In this document: piece after piece, positions 35,216-44,053 of the stretch | Layout: every line of letters starts with the position of its first letter | Position numbering within the stretch: the stretch's first letter is position 1 | Assembly (NCBI GenBank): GCA_017548765.1 | Contig: JAFYZH010000090.1 | Location: 19,166-83,165, forward strand | Source: Lachnospiraceae bacterium | GTDB lineage: Bacteria; Bacillota; Clostridia; Lachnospirales; Lachnospiraceae | Direction: 5' to 3' | Length of the DNA stretch: 64,000 nucleotides | The notes under the pieces: generated by a model | What the model was told of the DNA's origin: nothing | The model's input: only the letters and a program-made list of their open reading frames with translations | Databases searched by the model: none | Made by a program: the position numbers and the translations under genes

Positions 35216-35560
35216 CTATATCATCTCGCGCATATGCGCAAGGATAGCTTCCATTTCCGACACATCTGCATCGGGATCCTTCTCCTTCAGCTTGCCGACG
35301 GTCTCTTCGATCGCGGCAACATCCTTTTTCAGAGAGAGGAAGCGCTCAACCAAATGCAACTTCGCTTCATAGTTCTCCAGGATCTTATTGATACGGTGGA
35401 GCAGATCGAACACGCCCTGGCGGGAAATGCCGCGCATCGCCGCGATCTCGCTTAACGAAAGATCCTGAAATATAAAGTCCTCATATACGGATTTCTGATG
35501 CTCCGTAAGGAGTTCGCCGTAAAAATCATACAGCAAAGTCTGCTTGAAAATCTCATCCAT
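35216..35560 (-). CDS. ylxM: YlxM/p13-like SRP-associated DNA-binding protein
   Basis: 114 residues from the ATG at 35560 (GTGAGG site). It has a sigma-70 region-4-like helix-turn-helix: YDFYGELLTEHQKSVYEDFIFQDLSLSEIAAMRGISRQGVFDLLHR, then a coiled-coil tail. YlxM is almost always encoded just before ffh and modulates SRP GTPases in Gram-positives. It is the first gene after a consensus promoter with a perfect -35. Confidence 0.94.
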   Translation of the reverse strand: MDEIFKQTLLYDFYGELLTEHQKSVYEDFIFQDLSLSEIAAMRGISRQGVFDLLHRINKILENYEAKLHLVERFLSLKKDVAAIEETVGKLKEKDPDADVSEMEAILAHMREMI

Positions 35561-35611
35561 AATCCTCACCCCATGTGCCGGAAACTAATCGATTTTTTGC
35601 CTGACTTTGCT

Positions 35612-35640
35612 ATCATACACGAACCGCCGAAGTTTGTCAA
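35612..35640 (-). promoter_or_regulatory. Sigma-A promoter for the ylxM-ffh-rpsP operon
   Basis: Perfect TTGACA, 17-bp spacer, TATGAT on the minus strand, about 50 bp before the ylxM ATG. Confidence 0.87.
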
Positions 35641-35677
35641 GTGTTTTTTCTTGACAAATTGAAACGAGATGCCCTTT

Positions 35678-35713
35678 ATGCCTAAACACCATATAAACCA
35701 GTGGTTTAGGCAT
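35678..35713. promoter_or_regulatory. Inverted repeat upstream of the ylxM promoter
   Basis: ATGCCTAAAC (35678-35687) pairs perfectly with GTTTAGGCAT (35704-35713). A second, overlapping palindrome, AAACCA-G-TGGTTT, uses part of the right arm, so two exclusive hairpins are possible. It may be an upstream regulator site or a remnant at the ilvA junction. Confidence 0.4.
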
Positions 35714-35754
35714 ATTTCAGGCTTTTCGTGATATTTGGCGAAGTGACCAACGGA

Positions 35755-35797
35755 TAAAAAAGTGACTAAAGCCGCGTAAACTACGACTTTAGTCACT
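35755..35797 (-). terminator. Intrinsic terminator of ilvA
   Basis: An 11-bp perfect stem (AGTGACTAAAG 35761-35771 with CTTTAGTCACT 35787-35797), with a small inner CGTA/TACG hairpin, then a U run in minus-strand RNA, 9 bp after the ilvA stop. Confidence 0.88.
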
Positions 35798-35805
35798 CAA
35801 ACTTA

Positions 35806-37026
35806 TTACAGAGTCGGACGTACGATCTTCGGACGATAGCCGCCTTCTTCCAGTGCTTTCATGATCTCTTCTTTATGCTCCGGTCCTTCCGCCTCGACTG
35901 TGATACGCAGTTCTACAGCGTTGTTGCGGTTGATAGACACGAACTGGTTGTGCTCCAGACGGATGACATTACCGCGAAGCTTCGCGATCACGCCGGCAAC
36001 GCCGACCAGCTGGCCCGGCTTATCCGGCAACAGAACGGATACCGAGAAGATACGGCTACGCTGGATGAGTCCCTGCTGAACGACCGTCGACATGGTGATG
36101 ACATCCATGTTACCGCCGCTTAAGATCGAAACGACCTTCTTACTTTCCGCAGGCAGATGCTTCAGCGCTGCTACGGTGAGCAGGCCGGAATTCTCAACGA
36201 CCATCTTATGGTTCTCGATCATATCCAGGAAGCAAACGATCAGTTCTTCATCCTCGACCGTGATGATCTCGTCGACATATTGATTGATGTACGGGAAGAG
36301 TTTGTCTCCGGGCGTCTTAACAGCAGTACCATCCGCGATCGTATTGACCGTGGGCAATGTAACGATCTGCCCCTGCTTTACGGACTCCTGCATGCAGTTC
36401 GCTCCCGCAGGCTCAACACCGATGATCTTGATCTTCGGGTTCAGCATCTTCGCGAGGGTCGCAACACCTGTGCAAAGGCCGCCTCCGCCGATCGGCACCA
36501 GGATGGTATCCACCGTCGGCAATTCCATAATGATCTCCATCGCGATGGTACCCTGACCGGTCGCCACCTGCAGATCATTAAACGGATGGATGAATACGTA
36601 GCCATTCTCTTCCGCCAGCTTCATCGCATGTGCGCAAGCTTCATCGTACACATCTCCGTACAGGATGACCTCGGCGCCGTAGTTCTTCGTACGATTTACT
36701 TTGATAAGCGGTGTGGTCGTCGGCATCACGATGACTGCCTTGCAACCGTACTGCTTCGCCGCATAGGCAACGCCCTGGGCATGGTTTCCCGCACTGGCCG
36801 TGATCAGCCCCTTCGAACGCTCTTCATCGGTCAATGTACTGATCTTGTAATATGCGCCGCGTACCTTATATGCGCCCGTATACTGCATGTTCTCGGGCTT
36901 GAAATATACTTTATTTCCGGTCATGGAACTGAAGTACTCGCTATACATCAGTTTGGTTTCCAGAGTGACCTTCTTAACCTGCTCTGCCGCTTCTTCAAAT
37001 GCAGCGAGCGTAAGTGCTTCGTTCAT
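35806..37026 (-). CDS. ilvA: Threonine ammonia-lyase (threonine dehydratase) with ACT domain
   Basis: 406 residues. It is PLP-dependent and converts threonine to 2-oxobutyrate for isoleucine synthesis or catabolism. The PLP lysine lies in YTGAYKVRGAYYKI; SAGNHAQGVAYAA, the Gly loop IGGGGLCTGVA and LSGGNMD are intact. A C-terminal ACT domain (about 325-400: FSVSVLLPDKPGQLVGVAGVIAKLRGN) makes it the short ~400-aa class, which could be biosynthetic or catabolic. It sits between ftsY and ylxM, genes that are usually adjacent, and ends with a strong terminator. Confidence 0.92.
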   Translation of the reverse strand: MNEALTLAAFEEAAEQVKKVTLETKLMYSEYFSSMTGNKVYFKPENMQYTGAYKVRGAYYKISTLTDEERSKGLITASAGNHAQGVAYAAKQYGCKAVIVMPTTTPLIKVNRTKNYGAEVILYGDVYDEACAHAMKLAEENGYVFIHPFNDLQVATGQGTIAMEIIMELPTVDTILVPIGGGGLCTGVATLAKMLNPKIKIIGVEPAGANCMQESVKQGQIVTLPTVNTIADGTAVKTPGDKLFPYINQYVDEIITVEDEELIVCFLDMIENHKMVVENSGLLTVAALKHLPAESKKVVSILSGGNMDVITMSTVVQQGLIQRSRIFSVSVLLPDKPGQLVGVAGVIAKLRGNVIRLEHNQFVSINRNNAVELRITVEAEGPEHKEEIMKALEEGGYRPKIVRPTL

Positions 37027-37043
37027 AGTATCGCCTCCGTAGC

Positions 37044-38243
37044 TTATGCTTCAAACATATAAGGGGACCAGTCGAAGGTCTCCGGATCCTCGATCTCTTC
37101 CTCGATGGTCGCGGTGACCATAGCCTCCCAAACCTCGGTCCCGACGCCCCAAGCCTTCTGCTTGAAGATGTAAGAGAGTTCTTCGAGATCTGCGAGAGAA
37201 ATAAGTCCGGTCTCTTCGGGTTCGACCACTGCAGGAACCTCTGCGGCAGGTGTAGCAACTGCAGGCTGAGCCTCGGGCTCCTTGAATGCGACCATGGTCT
37301 CTTCTTCCTCGGGCTCGAACTCCGGTGTAGTAAACATCGCGTTTACGAAATCCTCGGAATCGAACTTCTGGAGGTCCTCGATGCCTTCACCGACACCGAT
37401 GTATTTTACCGGTACGCCGAGTTCCGACTGGATAGCCACAGCGATACCGCCTTTTGCGGTTCCGTCCATCTTCGTCAAGATGATACCCGTGATCTTTGCG
37501 ACCTCGGTGAATTCCTTCGCCTGAACGAGGGCATTCTGACCGGTCATACCATCGAGTACGATCAAGGTCTCACGGAAAGCTTCCGGATATTCCTTATCGA
37601 TGATACGGTTGATCTTATTCAACTCGTCCATCAGGTTCTTTTTGTTATGCAGACGACCTGCGGTATCGCAGATCAAAACGTCGATCTTCTTCGACTTCGC
37701 GGACTGGATCGCGTCGTAAACGACAGCGCCGGGATCCGCGCCCTCCTGCTGAGCGACCATGGGAACACCCGCGCGGTTCGCCCACTCGCCGAGCTGGTCG
37801 ATCGCACCCGCACGGAACGTATCCGCAGCAGCCAGCATGACCTTCTTACCCTGGCCTTTAAGCTGGGCAGCCAGTTTACCGATGGATGTCGTCTTACCGA
37901 CACCATTTACACCGATGACCAGAACGACGGAAGTTTTCTCCTCGAACTCGTATGCATTTTCCCCGATATTCATCTTTTCACGGATATCGTTGATCAGCAG
38001 TTCGCGGCACTCCATCGGAGCCTTGATCTCGAGTTCTTCCACCTGCTCCTGCAGATGTTCGATGATGTCCATCGTCGTACGAACGCCGATATCGGAGGTG
38101 ATCAGGATCTCCTCGAGTTCCTCATAAAATTCATCGTTGATCTTATCCCTTCCCGAGAAGAGTCCGTCCAGTTTGGACAGGATGTTGTTTCTGGTCTTGG
38201 ATAAACCGTCAAACAGACGGCGGAATAAACCTTTTTTAGCCAT
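37044..38243 (-). CDS. ftsY: SRP receptor FtsY with an unusual C-terminal extension
   Basis: 399 residues. The NG GTPase domain occupies about residues 5-305: GLFRRLFDGLSKTRNN, IGVNGVGKTTSIGKLA, ADTFRAGAIDQL, CDTAGRLHNK, ILTKMDGTAKGG, IGVGEGIEDLQKFDSEDFVNAMF. FtsY normally ends there. Here about 94 further residues follow: an acidic Pro/Ala/Glu linker, then a Trp- and Phe-containing helical block (LISLADLEELSYIFKQKAW...DWSPYMF). There is almost no N-terminal acidic A domain, so the extension may replace it. The rnc-smc-ftsY order is standard. Confidence 0.93.
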   Translation of the reverse strand: MAKKGLFRRLFDGLSKTRNNILSKLDGLFSGRDKINDEFYEELEEILITSDIGVRTTMDIIEHLQEQVEELEIKAPMECRELLINDIREKMNIGENAYEFEEKTSVVLVIGVNGVGKTTSIGKLAAQLKGQGKKVMLAAADTFRAGAIDQLGEWANRAGVPMVAQQEGADPGAVVYDAIQSAKSKKIDVLICDTAGRLHNKKNLMDELNKINRIIDKEYPEAFRETLIVLDGMTGQNALVQAKEFTEVAKITGIILTKMDGTAKGGIAVAIQSELGVPVKYIGVGEGIEDLQKFDSEDFVNAMFTTPEFEPEEEETMVAFKEPEAQPAVATPAAEVPAVVEPEETGLISLADLEELSYIFKQKAWGVGTEVWEAMVTATIEEEIEDPETFDWSPYMFEA

Positions 38244-38253
38244 TTTATCCCCC

Positions 38254-41200
38254 TTAATTATCGAGTTCGTTTTCTATAAGATTTACACTGACGAGCGCGG
38301 AAACACCCTTCTCCTGCATCGTGATGCCGTAGAGACGGTCCGCAGATACCATGGTACCGCGTCGGTGTGAGATCAAAATAAACTGGGTATGTTCGGTAAG
38401 CTTATGCAGATAATCCGCAAAACGGCTTACGTTCGAATCGTCGAGCGCCGCTTCGATCTCGTCGAGCAGACAGAACGGTGAAGGCTTCAGGCTCTGGATC
38501 GCGAACAACAGTGAGATCGCGGTCAATGCCTTCTCGCCACCGGACAGCTGCATCATGTTCTGCAGTTTCTTTCCCGGCGGTTGCGAGATGATGCGAATGC
38601 CGGCTTCGATGACGTCCTCATCCTCTACCAGCTCCAGCCGCGCGCTTCCGCCGCCGAACAGTTCCTTAAACACCTTATCGAATTCGATCTGGATCAGCGC
38701 GAACTGCTCGTTGAACTGCTTACGCATGCCTTCGTCGAGTTCTTCGATGATCTTCTGCAGGGCCGCCTCGGACTTCGTGAGGTCCTCGTGCTGCGTCTTC
38801 ATGAATTCGTAACGCTCGGAAACTTCTTTGTATTCCTCGATCGCGCCGACATTGACATGGCCCAGTCCCTTAATCTCGGAGCGGAACTGGTTGATGACCT
38901 TATGCAGCTCGCTCTCTTTATCGGTGATCTCTTCGGAGAGCTCGGGCACCTGGGTCGGTGTCAACTCATATTCCGAGAAGAGATATTCGGTCATTTCGTT
39001 CAGGCGTTCTTCGATCTTCTCGCGTCTTCCTTCCAAGCGCAAACGCTCCATCTCGAGTTCGTTCTTGCGATCCGAGATCTCGGTCTGCTTCGAGAAGAAA
39101 TCCTTCTGCTCCGTCATGACGGAGTTCTTCTTTTCGGTCAATGCAGTCTGCTCTTCCTTCAGGGATACCAGCTCGGCGTCCATCTTCGCGATCTCTTCCT
39201 GGCCGCGCTCGATCTCGTGCCGGCGGTCTTTCGCCGCCTGTTCGGAATCATCGACGCGCTGCATGAGGTTCTCTGCCTCATAGGTGAGGTTCTCGCTGTC
39301 ACGGCGGACACGTTCCGCATTTTCCGAAAGGAAATTCAGGGTCTGTTCTTCTTTCGCGTACGACGCCTTGAGGTCGGACAGCTCTACAGCCACCTCCTCG
39401 CGCGTTTTACGGTCGTTTTCCAGCCTTTTCGCGTAATCCTGGACAGTTTGTTCATTGTCCGCGTTTTGGCGCTCTATGGCGCTGATCTCGGCCTCGATCT
39501 TCTCCTTATCAGCGCGGATCTCATCGAGTTGTGAGCAGAGTTCGTTGAAAGCGGAATCCGTCTCGGCGAGTTCGCCTTTCAGGGTCTCGATCCGGTCGTC
39601 GCACTGCTTCAGCGACAGCGATATGGTCGTCTCGGATAATGCGACCTGCTGCATCTTATCGACGATCTCCTGACCCTTTTTATTGACGGCGTTGAGTTCG
39701 TCGTTTGCCTTCTTCAATTTCGCCTCGAGCTGGTCGACGGCTTTTCTGCGAAGAGCGGCCTGCTCTTCCCATTCGCCGATCTCACGCTTACGTCCCAGCA
39801 GGTTCGAGTTGTTCTTATAGGCACCGCCGGTGATCGCGCCGCCGGGCGTAAACAGTTCGCCATCCAGCGTAACTATGCGCAGGCTTTGTTTGTATTTCTT
39901 AGACAATGTGGTGGCGTGGTCCATGGTGTCGCAGACCACGACGCGACCCAAAAGCTGGGCGAACACATCATCATACTTTTTGTCAAAACGGATCAGGGTA
40001 TTCGCCAGGCCCAGGACACCGGGCTCCTTCAGAGCCTCGGGGCGTGAGAAGCTTTCATTCTTCCCTTTCACCGCATCCATCGGCAGGAAGGTCGCACGAC
40101 CGAATTTGTTCTCCTTCAGGTAGGAAATGCAGGTCTTCGCGGTATCGGTGTCGCGGGTAACTATGTTCTGGATCGCGCCGCCGAGGGCGATCTCGATCGC
40201 CGTCTCGTACTTCTTATCGACTTCCAGAAGGTCGGAAACCACACCCTCGATACCGGACAGATCCTTCGGTCCGTTCTGCTTATATTCCATCAATTTGCGG
40301 ATACTGTTCTGATAGCCTTCGAAGTGCTCTTCGAGGTTCTTCAGCGAAGCCGCGCGGGAGGATGCTTCATGGAATTTCTCCAGGCATTCTTCCTTCTCGG
40401 CAACGAGCGCATCGCGCTTCTTCACCATCTCCTGCTGGACTTCCTTCGTCTCCTGGAACTGCTTGCGGTAAGAAGTGACATTATCCCGGACGGAAGCTAA
40501 CCGATCGGCAAATGTCTTCCGGTTCTCCATCGCATTCTCGAGCTCGCTCTGTGTCTGCAAGCGCTTCGAGGAGATCTCGCTGCGGCGACGGGAAACCTGC
40601 TCATACAAGGTGTCGAAATGCTGCAGTTTCGCAACGACGTCCGACTTGGAATTCAGCAATTTCTTCAGTTCATCCTGATCCTTCTCGACCAGGACCATAT
40701 TTGCCGCGATCGCATCATCGAGTTCTTTCATCTGTGCGGTCAGCTTCTGCTCGTTTTGCTTCTGTGTCTCGAGCGTTTTGACAAGTTCGGTCTTCTGCGA
40801 CAGGTATCCCTGCTTTTCCTCTTCCATCGAAAGAAGCTGCGTGCGGATCTGCTCGAGGCGTTCATTTAACGTTCCGCGGTTTTTCTCCTCGGAAGCGATC
40901 TGTTCATTCAGGAGCATGACCTTCGAAGCGATCTCGTTTTTATCGTTGATAAACTGCGTGATGCGTTCGGTCAGTTCGGCATTCTTATCATCCAGGGAAC
41001 GGATGTAGGAATCGACCTCTTCATAAGCGCTCACCAGTTCTTCGAGCGCTTTTTTCGTATCTTCGAGGTCTCCGCATACGATCGTGTCCGCTTCCTCGAT
41101 CTTCTTTAAATCTTCTTCGGAACGGTTCGTGAACACACGAAACAGCTGAAGATCGTATTTCTTCAGCTCATCGCGGATACTCAAATATTTGCGGGCAGTC

Positions 41201-41829
41201 TCGGACTGGCGTTTCAAAGGTCCGACCTGCTTTTCGAGTTCGGTCAATATATCGGAGACACGGGTCAGGTTCGCATGCTCGCTCTCCAGTTTCTTTAATG
41301 TGCTCTGCTTACGGCGTTTGTATTTAACGATGCCGACAGCCTCATCGAACAGTTCACGACGTTCTTCGGGCTTATTCGAAAGGATACGCTCGATCTGGCC
41401 CTGGCCGATGATGGAGTAACCCTCCTTACCGATACCGGTGTCGTAAAACAATTCGTAGATATCACGGAGACGACAATTCACTCCGTTCAGTTTGTATTCG
41501 CTTTCGCCGGAACGAAAGACCTTACGAGTAACGGTGACTTCATCGTAATTGATGTTCAATTTATGATCTGAGTTATCCAGTGTAATGGAGACCGAGGCGA
41601 AACCGAGCGGTTTACGCGCCTCCGTTCCGGAAAAGATAACATCCTGCATATTTGAACCTCGCAACTGCTTCGCGCTCTGTTCACCGAGAACCCAGCGGAC
41701 CGCATCGGCTACGTTACTCTTACCGGAACCGTTCGGACCTACGATACAGGTGATCCCGTTATGAAACTCAAACACGAGTTTGTTTGCGAAGGATTTGAAA
41801 CCCTGTACTTCGATGGATTTTAAATACAT
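38254..41829 (-). CDS. smc: Chromosome segregation protein SMC
   Basis: 1191 residues, full length. SMC dimers with ScpAB extrude loops and organise the chromosome. Walker A GPNGSGKSN lies near residue 35; two long coiled-coil arms (about 170-500 and 660-1000) flank the hinge with GVVSDLLEVDKKYETAIEIALGG; the ABC signature LSGGEKALTAISLL and Walker B CLLDEIEAALDDSNV lie near 1093-1130. It starts 41 bp after rnc and ends 10 bp before ftsY. Confidence 0.98.
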   Translation of the reverse strand: MYLKSIEVQGFKSFANKLVFEFHNGITCIVGPNGSGKSNVADAVRWVLGEQSAKQLRGSNMQDVIFSGTEARKPLGFASVSITLDNSDHKLNINYDEVTVTRKVFRSGESEYKLNGVNCRLRDIYELFYDTGIGKEGYSIIGQGQIERILSNKPEERRELFDEAVGIVKYKRRKQSTLKKLESEHANLTRVSDILTELEKQVGPLKRQSETARKYLSIRDELKKYDLQLFRVFTNRSEEDLKKIEEADTIVCGDLEDTKKALEELVSAYEEVDSYIRSLDDKNAELTERITQFINDKNEIASKVMLLNEQIASEEKNRGTLNERLEQIRTQLLSMEEEKQGYLSQKTELVKTLETQKQNEQKLTAQMKELDDAIAANMVLVEKDQDELKKLLNSKSDVVAKLQHFDTLYEQVSRRRSEISSKRLQTQSELENAMENRKTFADRLASVRDNVTSYRKQFQETKEVQQEMVKKRDALVAEKEECLEKFHEASSRAASLKNLEEHFEGYQNSIRKLMEYKQNGPKDLSGIEGVVSDLLEVDKKYETAIEIALGGAIQNIVTRDTDTAKTCISYLKENKFGRATFLPMDAVKGKNESFSRPEALKEPGVLGLANTLIRFDKKYDDVFAQLLGRVVVCDTMDHATTLSKKYKQSLRIVTLDGELFTPGGAITGGAYKNNSNLLGRKREIGEWEEQAALRRKAVDQLEAKLKKANDELNAVNKKGQEIVDKMQQVALSETTISLSLKQCDDRIETLKGELAETDSAFNELCSQLDEIRADKEKIEAEISAIERQNADNEQTVQDYAKRLENDRKTREEVAVELSDLKASYAKEEQTLNFLSENAERVRRDSENLTYEAENLMQRVDDSEQAAKDRRHEIERGQEEIAKMDAELVSLKEEQTALTEKKNSVMTEQKDFFSKQTEISDRKNELEMERLRLEGRREKIEERLNEMTEYLFSEYELTPTQVPELSEEITDKESELHKVINQFRSEIKGLGHVNVGAIEEYKEVSERYEFMKTQHEDLTKSEAALQKIIEELDEGMRKQFNEQFALIQIEFDKVFKELFGGGSARLELVEDEDVIEAGIRIISQPPGKKLQNMMQLSGGEKALTAISLLFAIQSLKPSPFCLLDEIEAALDDSNVSRFADYLHKLTEHTQFILISHRRGTMVSADRLYGITMQEKGVSALVSVNLIENELDN

Positions 41830-41870
41830 GTATGTTTCCTCTTTCTTTCGGGGAGACCATGATCCGGTGA

Positions 41871-42566
41871 TCAGCGGGTTTCCCTTAATTGCAGGACGGC
41901 TGCATGTGCGGCCTCCTGTTGTGCTGCCTTTTTGCTCTTACCCGTTCCGGTCCCGTAGACCTTATCTCCGATCAATACTTCTATCACGAATTCCTTCTGA
42001 TGATCGGGACCATTTTCCGCAACGAGACGGTAAACGGGCTCTTTTGCAAACTTTTCCTGCGACAGCTCCTGTAGGATGGTTTTACTATCGTAAAAGAACG
42101 TGGTATCACTCGTGATACCCAGTACATATTTCTCTACAAACTCTTTTGCAGTAGTAAAACCACCGTCCAGAAAGATCGCTCCGATCAGCGCTTCCATCGC
42201 GTCCGAGGTGATCGAATCACGATAGCGTCCGCCGCCGAGTTCCTCTCCCTTTCCGAGCAGCAACCGGGAGCCCAGGTCGATATTTGCCGCGCAATGAGCG
42301 AGTGCCGGCTCACAGACCATGGAGGCGCGCTTCTTAGACATGTCGCCCTCTTTCATCTCCGGATGCAGTTTAAAAAGATATTCGCTGGAAACCAGTTCCA
42401 GAACGGCATCCCCCAAAAACTCGAGGCGCTCGTTATGCATACTGTAGTCCAGGCGATGTTCGTTCGCGTAGGAACTATGTGTGAGCGCGAGTTTCAGCAA
42501 AGAGCCGTCTTTAAAAGTATAACCTATCTTCTGTTGAAATTCCACAAGAATCCTTTCCAATTCCAT
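41871..42566 (-). CDS. rnc: Ribonuclease III
   Basis: 231 residues. It cleaves double-stranded RNA, including rRNA precursors. The catalytic motif NERLEFLGDAVLELVSSEYLF lies near residue 45, with SDAMEALIGAIFLDGG carrying the second acidic pair, and a C-terminal double-strand RNA-binding domain (SKTILQELSQEKF...GTGKSKKAAQQEAAHAAVLQL). It follows acpP across a terminator-like hairpin and precedes smc, the usual order. Confidence 0.97.
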   Translation of the reverse strand: MELERILVEFQQKIGYTFKDGSLLKLALTHSSYANEHRLDYSMHNERLEFLGDAVLELVSSEYLFKLHPEMKEGDMSKKRASMVCEPALAHCAANIDLGSRLLLGKGEELGGGRYRDSITSDAMEALIGAIFLDGGFTTAKEFVEKYVLGITSDTTFFYDSKTILQELSQEKFAKEPVYRLVAENGPDHQKEFVIEVLIGDKVYGTGTGKSKKAAQQEAAHAAVLQLRETR

Positions 42567-42588
42567 TTCATATCCCTCATATAAACAG

Positions 42589-42619
42589 CAAAAGGGATGA
42601 GACCTGCGGCATCATCCCT
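42589..42619 (-). terminator. Intrinsic terminator after acpP
   Basis: An 8-bp perfect stem (AGGGATGA 42593-42600 with TCATCCCT 42612-42619), then UUUGCUGUUU in minus-strand RNA. It should make abundant acpP mRNA while allowing some read-through into rnc-smc-ftsY. Confidence 0.65.
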
Positions 42620-42641
42620 CATGTTATGAAAACAATTGTAA

Positions 42642-42884
42642 TTATCTCTGGTTTTCAAGCGCGTTCTTGATCTGCTCGACGGCATCGCCGACGGTAACGA
42701 TCTTCTCAGCTTCTTCACTGGGGATATCGATTTCAAACTCTTCCTCGATCGCCATAATGATCTGATAAACATCCAAAGAGTCAGCTCCCAGATCGTCTAC
42801 GAACGTAGTTCCCATGGTGATCTCATCGGTCGAGATGGAAAGGACCTCCGAAATGATATTCTGCAATTTCTCAAAAAACTCCAT
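42642..42884 (-). CDS. acpP: Acyl carrier protein
   Basis: 80 residues from the ATG at 42884 (GAGAGG at 9 bp); a start three codons earlier is too close to the site. The phosphopantetheine attachment serine is in [27 protein letters not shown]. It carries growing acyl chains in fatty-acid synthesis and supplies PlsX. It has its own promoter between plsX and itself; fabD and fabG, which often separate plsX and acpP, are absent here. Confidence 0.97.
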   Translation of the reverse strand: MEFFEKLQNIISEVLSISTDEITMGTTFVDDLGADSLDVYQIIMAIEEEFEIDIPSEEAEKIVTVGDAVEQIKNALENQR

Positions 42885-42985
42885 AATTGCCATCCTCTCA
42901 ATTCATAAGTGAATTCGAAACAGAATGCCGTGCTAAAGGCTGCGGCTTCTCTACAACGGCGCGGCTTACGCCTGACACCGAAATC

Positions 42986-43014
42986 ATTATAATGTATCGC
43001 CGCAGGTATGGCAA
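42986..43014 (-). promoter_or_regulatory. Sigma-A promoter for acpP
   Basis: TTGCCA, 17-bp spacer, perfect TATAAT on the minus strand. The leader of about 95 nt contains several GC-rich short inverted repeats. No site resembling the FapR palindrome was recognised. Confidence 0.82.
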
Positions 43015-43051
43015 TACATATTTGTATATTTTTAGGAAAACGTAATCTTTA

Positions 43052-44044
43052 TCAGCTGACGATCGCGTTGATCTTATCGATGGTCTTCGCCTCAACGAAA
43101 TCCACACACTGCATGATCGCGTTTTTGATCTCCTTTTCGGTCGCGCTGCCGTGGGTCTTTACAACGAGTGCCTTCAGGCCCAACATGGGTGCGCCGCCGT
43201 ACTCGGATGCATCGAACTTCTTGATGACACCCTTTAAGTTCTTCTTTACCAGAAGCGCTCCGAGTTTGCCTTTCAGGTTCGAAAGCATGCCTTTTTTGAT
43301 CTCACCGACGAGTGCCGAGCCGACACCCTCGTAGAGTTTCAGGATGACATTGCCCACGAAGGCTTCGGTAACGATAACGTCTGCAGCTCCGTACGGGATA
43401 TCACGGGATTCCACGTTTCCGATGAAATTGATATCTTCACAGGCTTTCAGAAGCGGGAAGGTCTCTTTTACGAGCGCATTACCCTTTTCTTCTTCTGCTC
43501 CGATATTGACGATGCCGACTCTGGGCTTCTTCACCTTACACACATGCTCCATGTAGATGGAACCCATGCGGGCGAACTGGACCAGATCCTCCGGACGTGC
43601 GTCTACGTTAGCGCCGCAGTCGATTAGTAAGCTCGCGCCTTTCGTCGTGGGGATCAGAGGTGCCAGCGGTGTGCGGCGAATGCCTTTGATGCGGCCGACG
43701 ATGAGCTGGCCGCCGACTAAGATGGCGCCTGTGCTTCCGCTGGAAATGAAGGCATCTGCCTCACCGTCGCGCACGAGTTTCTGTGCTACGACCAGGGAGG
43801 AATCCTTCTTCTCGCGGATGGCTGCCACGGGCGGCTCACCGGTCTCGATGACCTCGGTGGCATTCACCACCGAGACCCGGGATCTGTCAAATTGATATTT
43901 TGAAAGTTCCGCATTGACCGCGTCTTCCTTACCGACGAGGACGATGTGGATATTCTCGCGAAGGGCCAGGCTGTCGATCGCACCCTGAACGATCTTCTCG
44001 GGCGCGTTATCGCCGCCCATCGCGTCGATAGCTATCTTTATCAT
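43052..44044 (-). CDS. plsX: Phosphate acyltransferase PlsX
   Basis: 330 residues. It converts acyl-ACP to acyl-phosphate, the donor for PlsY. Signatures: KIAIDAMGGDNAPEKIVQGA at the start, SSGSTGAILVGG, GVVGRIKGIRRTPLAPLIPT-like sequence, LIDCGANVDARPEDLVQFA, VGIVNIGAEEEKGN and DVIVTEAFVGNVILKLYEG. It begins 10 bp after carB, so it is probably co-transcribed with carB and thus downstream of the carB leader. Confidence 0.97.
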   Translation of the reverse strand: MIKIAIDAMGGDNAPEKIVQGAIDSLALRENIHIVLVGKEDAVNAELSKYQFDRSRVSVVNATEVIETGEPPVAAIREKKDSSLVVAQKLVRDGEADAFISSGSTGAILVGGQLIVGRIKGIRRTPLAPLIPTTKGASLLIDCGANVDARPEDLVQFARMGSIYMEHVCKVKKPRVGIVNIGAEEEKGNALVKETFPLLKACEDINFIGNVESRDIPYGAADVIVTEAFVGNVILKLYEGVGSALVGEIKKGMLSNLKGKLGALLVKKNLKGVIKKFDASEYGGAPMLGLKALVVKTHGSATEKEIKNAIMQCVDFVEAKTIDKINAIVS

Positions 44045-44053
44045 GTCTACCTC

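Noticed and set aside
35562-35612. A 16-codon frame before ylxM as a leader peptide
   Set aside because: Its ATG overlaps the TATGAT -10 and would not be transcribed; no terminator follows.
42898-42986. A 29-codon frame before acpP as a possible leader peptide
   Set aside because: Its ATG overlaps the -10 element, so it would lie upstream of the transcription start; there is no other start codon of use.
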